From contig JADJEZ010000001.1 of NCBI GenBank assembly GCA_016708825.1, positions 248,001-312,000 on the forward strand: 64,000 nt of DNA, in the 5' to 3' direction. The notes beneath the pieces were generated by a model, which saw nothing but the letters and a program-made list of their open reading frames with translations, did not search any database and was not told the origin of the DNA. Within the stretch, counting starts at the first letter, position 1. Every line of letters begins with the position of its first letter. This stretch comes from Betaproteobacteria bacterium. GTDB lineage: Bacteria; Pseudomonadota; Gammaproteobacteria; Burkholderiales; Usitatibacteraceae. A program made the translations under genes and the position numbers. Shown piece by piece: positions 59,800 to 64,000 of this stretch.

Positions 59800-62427
59800 T
59801 CAGAATTCGAGAGCGCCCTCGATGCCTGCAACGACGCGCCTCGCGGGCGCGGGCTCGTAGAAGCGGCCGTTGGCATCCGCCACGATCACGGAGCCCACGT
59901 AGCGCCGGTCGCCTGCATTCTCGACGCGCACGAACTGCGCAATCCGCCAGCCGCGGCCACGCTGCTCGAGGCCGGCGCGCAGCCCCCAAACGCAGTAGCC
60001 AGGCGCGGCCTCCGTGTTCGCGTCGTTCACGAAGACCTGGCTGCTGCGCCGCACCTCCACCCCGGCGTGAAAGCCGCTTCCCGCAGGGCGCCAGACGACT
60101 TCCGCAAAGAGGCTCGAGGGCGGCACGCCCGGCAGGCGGTTCCCCGCGGCGGCGGCGGCCCCGGGCGCCGCACCCGCGAAGCGCGCATCGACCACGGTCC
60201 ACGCGAGCGCGGCCTCGAAGGCGCCGACGCGCTGCTCCCAGGCGAGTTCGAAGCCCTGCCGCCGCGTCCGTGCGGCGTTGGCGAAGATGGTCCTCCCGCC
60301 CGAGGAGCCGGCGACGACGATCTCGTCATCCACGTCCACGCGGAAGACGGCGGCGTTCACGCGGCCTGTCTCGCCGAGGCGCGCCTTGAGTCCCGCCTCG
60401 CGGTGGACGCTTCGCGCCGGGGAGAGGGCGAGATTGAGGCCCGTGGCGCCGTTCGGCTGATAGGCGAGCTCGGCGAAGGTAGGCGTCTCGAAACCGCGGC
60501 CGTAGTTGGCGTAGAGATTCAGCGCCGGGTCGGCCTTGAAGACGACGCCGAGCGCGGGCGTGGTGCGCGCGAAGCGCAGGTTCCCGCTGTCGTCCGGATT
60601 GCCCGCCGCGACGAAGTAGTCGCTCGTGGAAAAGCGCACGCGGCTATGGCGAAGCCCCGCGAGCAGCGACCACCGCTCCCGCGGTTGCCACTCGAGTTGC
60701 ACGTAGGCGTCGCGGCTGTCCACGACGTTGTCCTCGTCGCGCTTGAGCGCGCCCGCCACCCCGGCGTCGTTCACGCGACCGGTGCGACGCTCGGCCATGC
60801 GGTCGTAGTCGGCGCCGACGCTGAGGGTCGCGGGTTCGCCGGCCAGGCGCACGCCGCGCGAAAGCCGGATCGCGGCGCCGGCGAAGCCGCGATCGAGGTC
60901 CACCACGCCGCCCGAGGCGGTTGGAGAAGCTTGCGCGGCGAGCGGGATCGCGAGGTACTGCGTGACCTGCCGGTCGCCCCCGTAGGCGCGCGCGTTGAGG
61001 CCAAGTTGCGGCGATAGTGCGGCATCCAGGGCGAGACCGAGCTGCGACTGGCGAATGTTCTTGCGGGTGTCGAAGGCGAGCGCGTTGGTGCCCGCCTGGC
61101 GCCGGTCGCTTGCGAGCTGCGCCGCGGTGAGTCCGAGCGGGTCCTGCGTGCCGGGCTGGTCGAGCGCGTTGGCGACGACGGTCAGCGTGGCGGCCTCCCC
61201 GAAGCCCATGCGGAACTTCGCATTGAGGTGATCGCGCGTGGCGGCGCTGTGCTCGCGGTAGCCGTCGGTGGAAAAGCGGGACGCGTCGACGAGCGCGCCC
61301 AAGCCACCCACGGTGCCACCGAATTGCACGCCGGTCTTGCGCATCCCGTCGCTGCCGCCGAACGCCTGGCCCGAGAGGGTCGGCTCGTCGGGCGCCTCCG
61401 CCGTGAAGACCTGGATCACGCCGCCGGCCGCGTTGCCGTGGAGCACCGAAAAAGGCCCGCGCAGCACCTCGATGCGATCGGCCGAGGACAGATTGAACGT
61501 GGCCGCCTGGCCCTGGCCGTCGGGCATGGTGGCGGGAATGCCGTCGGCGATCAGCCGCACACCGCGCACGCCGAAGCTCGCCCGCGCGCCGAAACCGCGC
61601 ACCGAAATCTGCAGGTCCTGCGCGTAGTTCTGCCGGTTCTGGATCACGAGGCCCGGCACGCGCGCCAGCGCTTCCGAGAGATCGACCCGGGGATTGTCCT
61701 CGCGGATCGCGCGGCGCCCCACGGTGTCGATCGCGGCCGGGACGGCGAAGTTCTCGCGCTCGACGCGGGTGGCGCTCACGCTCAGTTCGGGAAGGCGCAC
61801 GGGCGACTCCCCGCCGGCCGGCGAGGGGGCGGCCGGATCGAAGCGCGCGAGGAAGTGCGACATTGCGCCGATGTCGGCGTCAGAGACGCCGTAGAGCGCC
61901 GCGCTCATCTGCGTGTCCACGCCCGGCGGCGGGTTGTCGCGCATCGCGACCATCGTGTCGCGCAAGTACTCCTCGCGCTGCCCCGCGAGCCGCGGCATCT
62001 GCTGCTGGCCCCGGTAGTCGGCGAGATGGCAGATCCCGCAGCGCAGCCGCCCGGCGAGTTCGCGGCCGCGTGCGAAGAGCGCCTCGTCCCTTCGTCCCGG
62101 CGCCGCGCGTGGCGCAAGCACGGCGAAATGCGCGGCGAGGGCGACGATCTCGCGGTCCTTTGCTCCCTTGAGGATCTCCTGCATCGCCGGCGCCCCGCGC
62201 AGCCCCTCGCGCGTGAGCACGAGCAGGTTTTCGAGGAACACCCGCGGCTGGCCGGCGATCGAGGGCACGCCCGCGATCGAGGAGTTCCCGTCCTCGCCGT
62301 GGCAGGCGGCGCAAGCCCTCAGCCGCTCGGGCGGTGGGGCCGCCGGCTGGGCGAAGGCGGCGCCTTGAAGCAGGAGCAGGGCGGCGAGCGCGGCCCGCCG
62401 CCCCTTCCTGCACGTCGCGGTGGTCAG
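59800..62427 (-). CDS. Fusion of di-heme cytochrome c and PqqU/YncD-like TonB-dependent receptor
   Basis: This is an 875-residue protein. Residues 1-27 form a signal peptide (RRAALAALLLLQGAAFAQ). Residues 28-200 form a c4-like cytochrome with two heme sites, CAACH (C39, C42, H43) and CGICH (C130, C133, H134). From about residue 213 a TonB-box-like segment LPELSVSATR leads into a plug (NRQNYAQDLQISVRGFGAR, DGIPATMPDGQGQ, EVLRGPFSVLHGNAAGGVI) and a 22-strand-type barrel ending GRFYEPAPARRVVAGIEGAL. The receptor part closely recalls E. coli YncD/PqqU, the outer-membrane PQQ receptor. There is no second signal peptide or stop between the parts, so the fusion is real in sequence. The start appears to be CTG, overlapping the upstream stop (CTGA). 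Confidence 0.82.
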   Translation of the reverse strand: MTTATCRKGRRAALAALLLLQGAAFAQPAAPPPERLRACAACHGEDGNSSIAGVPSIAGQPRVFLENLLVLTREGLRGAPAMQEILKGAKDREIVALAAHFAVLAPRAAPGRRDEALFARGRELAGRLRCGICHLADYRGQQQMPRLAGQREEYLRDTMVAMRDNPPPGVDTQMSAALYGVSDADIGAMSHFLARFDPAAPSPAGGESPVRLPELSVSATRVERENFAVPAAIDTVGRRAIREDNPRVDLSEALARVPGLVIQNRQNYAQDLQISVRGFGARASFGVRGVRLIADGIPATMPDGQGQAATFNLSSADRIEVLRGPFSVLHGNAAGGVIQVFTAEAPDEPTLSGQAFGGSDGMRKTGVQFGGTVGGLGALVDASRFSTDGYREHSAATRDHLNAKFRMGFGEAATLTVVANALDQPGTQDPLGLTAAQLASDRRQAGTNALAFDTRKNIRQSQLGLALDAALSPQLGLNARAYGGDRQVTQYLAIPLAAQASPTASGGVVDLDRGFAGAAIRLSRGVRLAGEPATLSVGADYDRMAERRTGRVNDAGVAGALKRDEDNVVDSRDAYVQLEWQPRERWSLLAGLRHSRVRFSTSDYFVAAGNPDDSGNLRFARTTPALGVVFKADPALNLYANYGRGFETPTFAELAYQPNGATGLNLALSPARSVHREAGLKARLGETGRVNAAVFRVDVDDEIVVAGSSGGRTIFANAARTRRQGFELAWEQRVGAFEAALAWTVVDARFAGAAPGAAAAAGNRLPGVPPSSLFAEVVWRPAGSGFHAGVEVRRSSQVFVNDANTEAAPGYCVWGLRAGLEQRGRGWRIAQFVRVENAGDRRYVGSVIVADANGRFYEPAPARRVVAGIEGALEF

Positions 62428-63675
62428 GACTTCTTGCCCGTGTAGCTCACGCGGTAGATCGCGCCGAGCTGCTCGTCGGAGACGAGGAGCGAGCCGTCCG
62501 CCATCGGCAGGAGGTAGGCCGGGCGGCCCCAGAACGCCTCATCCTTGTCATCGAGGAAGCCGGTGAGGAAGGGCGTCACCTTCGCGCTCTTGTTGTCGGG
62601 GGAGATGCGCACGTTCACCACGTCGTAGCCGAACTTCTTCGTGCGGTTCCACGAACCCTTGCGCACGATGAAGAGCGAGTCCTTGTACTCCGCGGGGAAC
62701 ATCTTCCCGGTGTAGAAGCGCGTGCCGAGCGCCGAACCATGGGGCCCGAGCACGGCGACCGGCAGCGTCACGTCCTTGCACGGGTCGGCCTTCTTGATGT
62801 CCTGGTCCGGGATGCCCTGGGCATGGCACCAGGGATAGCCGAAGAATTCCTTGCCGGGCTTGGTGAGGCGGTTGAGCTCCTCCTGGGGCCGTCGTCGCCC
62901 ATCCAGTCGCGGCCCTGGTCGACGAACCAGAACTCGCCCGTCTTCGGGTGCCAGTCGAAACCGAGGAGTTCCGGACGCCGCGCACGATGACTTCCATCCC
63001 CGACCCGTCGGCGTTGTAGCGGCGGATCTGCGCGTACTCCGCGGTGGGCTCGCAGATGTTGCAGGGCGCGCCGAAGGGCACGTAGAGCTTCCCGTCGGGG
63101 CCGAAGGTGATGTACTTCCAGTTGTGGTGCTGCAGCGGGGGCAGGGCGAACTTGTCGGTGAGGTCCACCGGCGCGACGCCGGGATTGGCCTCGATGCCGT
63201 CGAAGCGCAGCACCTTGTTGATGGCCATCACGTAGAGCGAGCCGTTGCGGAAGGCGACCCCCGCCGGCTGCACGAGCTTGTCGACGACGACGCGCGCCTC
63301 GCGGCTGGCGCCCTTGTCGGTCACCTCGTAGACCCGGCCGAGGCCACGGGTGCCGACATAGATCTTGCCCTTGTCGCCCATGGCCATGGCGCGGCCGCCG
63401 GGGATGCCGGTGGCCCAGATCTCCACCTTGAAGCCCTCGGGCACTTTCAGCTTGGCGATCGGGATCTCGCTCGCGGGCGTTTCGACGTTCCTGCCCGCGT
63501 GCGGGGCGAGCTTGGAATCGGTGAACGCCGCGCCCTTGCCCTGCTGCCAGGCGGGCGGCGGCGCGGGGGTCGCGGCGGGTTGCTGGGCGTGGACGGCGAG
63601 GCTCAGGAGCAGGGTGGCGCCTGCGGCGAGCCAGGGCGCGCGGCGACCGCGATGCACGGTCAGGGCGTGGGTCAT
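62424..63675 (-). CDS. PQQ-type sugar dehydrogenase, L-sorbosone dehydrogenase family (two frameshifts)
   Basis: Six-bladed beta-propeller family of soluble glucose/sorbosone dehydrogenases. It has a signal peptide (cleavage near AVHAQQ), EGFKVEIWATGIPGGRAMA, GKIYVGTRGLGRVYEV, LQHHNWKYITFGPDGKLYVP, FDWHPKTGEFWFVDQGRDWMGDD, YPWCHAQGIPDQD and GPHGSALGTRFYTG. Three frames are needed: one C is missing near 62963-62970 and one near 62885-62888. Corrected, it has about 417 residues. GGAGG precedes the ATG at 63675. It is the upstream partner of the cytochrome-receptor fusion, whose start overlaps its stop. PQQ dependence is inferred from family. Confidence 0.8.
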
Positions 63676-63935
63676 GAAGGTTCCTCCAGGTAGGTAGTTC
63701 GGTTCGGTGCGACCGATTCGATGGGGGGGACGTGGCCCTTGCGGCCCGTTCCGTTCTTGGTGTGCGAGCAGTGTAGCAAGGGGCGAAAAGCGCGCCAGAG
63801 GGCATTTCCTACCCGCGCGGGGGCTCGCCTTTTACTTGCCTGCCCGGCCTCGGGTGGCGTCGGTGATGGGCGCGCGCGGACGGCGGCCGCGGGAACGCGA
63901 TATCGTGGCCGCACCCTCACACAGCGGGAACGCCC

Positions 63936-64000
63936 ATGCCCCGAAGCATCCTCGACGAAGCGCATGTCCACCCCGCCATCCGCGGCAAGGTGGCCGGGCT
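63936..64000 (+). CDS. Start of an unidentified gene (truncated by the window end)
   Basis: An ATG at 63936 opens a frame to the end of the window: PRSILDEAHVHPAIRGKVAG. The opening recalls some glutaredoxin-domain proteins, but 21 residues are too few to decide. It diverges from the dehydrogenase gene across 260 bases in which I see no other gene or clear promoter. Confidence 0.4.
   Translation, partial: MPRSILDEAHVHPAIRGKVAG

Noticed and set aside
63672..63971. Minus-strand frame in the gap before the last gene
   Set aside because: Arg/Ala/Pro-rich, no motif, and it overlaps the dehydrogenase ribosome binding site region.

Overview
The window is a GC-rich, densely coded stretch of chromosome from a Gram-negative bacterium, almost certainly a betaproteobacterium. 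This rests on conserved gene order: comM / ubiK / torF-glnK-amtB; hemC-hemD-hemX-hemY; cutA-dsbD-tlpA / aroQ-accB-accC-prmA-DUF3426; gltB-gltD; priA; argS-SPOR-dsbA. I cannot name the genus. There is one tRNA (Arg, CCG anticodon). I see no rRNA, CRISPR array, prophage or insertion sequence.

Layout. 1-4.8 kb: a broken-off comM, a zinc metallopeptidase, ubiK, and a nitrogen-regulated torF-glnK-amtB unit with a sigma-54 promoter and NtrC-type sites. 4.9-11.1 kb: tetrapyrrole genes hemCDXY, a CBS protein and an acyl-CoA synthetase. 11.2-18.6 kb: a ferredoxin-type reductase, fxsA, cutA, a DsbD reduced to its alpha domain, tlpA, aroQ, accBC, prmA and a DUF3426 protein. 18.6-22.1 kb: a DUF1631 gene behind a cyclic-di-GMP-I riboswitch, diverging from a PfkB-family kinase. 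22.1-25.1 kb: a glycine-zipper lipoprotein, plsC, apaH, a cytochrome c and tRNA-Arg. 25.1-28.9 kb: a three-gene set that resembles wbpV-wbpL-wbpM and would start O-antigen synthesis. 29-31.8 kb: two tandem paralogous surface lipoproteins. 32.1-46.5 kb: gltBD, a hydrolase, hemE, priA, argS, a SPOR protein, dsbA and an SDR. 46.5-57.3 kb: a secreted hydrolase, a NitT/TauT-type ABC transporter with an HMG-CoA-lyase-like gene, ppc, a CoA-transferase and an MFS carrier. 57.3-64 kb: a SEC-C protein, an M14 carboxypeptidase, a cytochrome c-TonB receptor fusion, a PQQ-type sugar dehydrogenase and the first codons of one more gene.

The best candidate for an undescribed system is at 59.8-63.7 kb. A TonB-dependent receptor that looks like the PQQ receptor PqqU/YncD carries an N-terminal di-heme cytochrome c domain. 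It is translationally coupled to a PQQ-type (sorbosone dehydrogenase family) dehydrogenase. Cofactor capture, sugar oxidation and electron acceptance may therefore be joined in one two-gene unit. The second strong find is the c-di-GMP riboswitch in front of the DUF1631 gene, with a visible alternative pairing that could act as the switch.

Caution on sequence quality: nine single-base indels, mostly in short G/C runs, break seven otherwise normal genes, including gltB and apaH. The pattern looks like residual long-read consensus error rather than gene decay, so these are annotated as full-length genes with the break noted.
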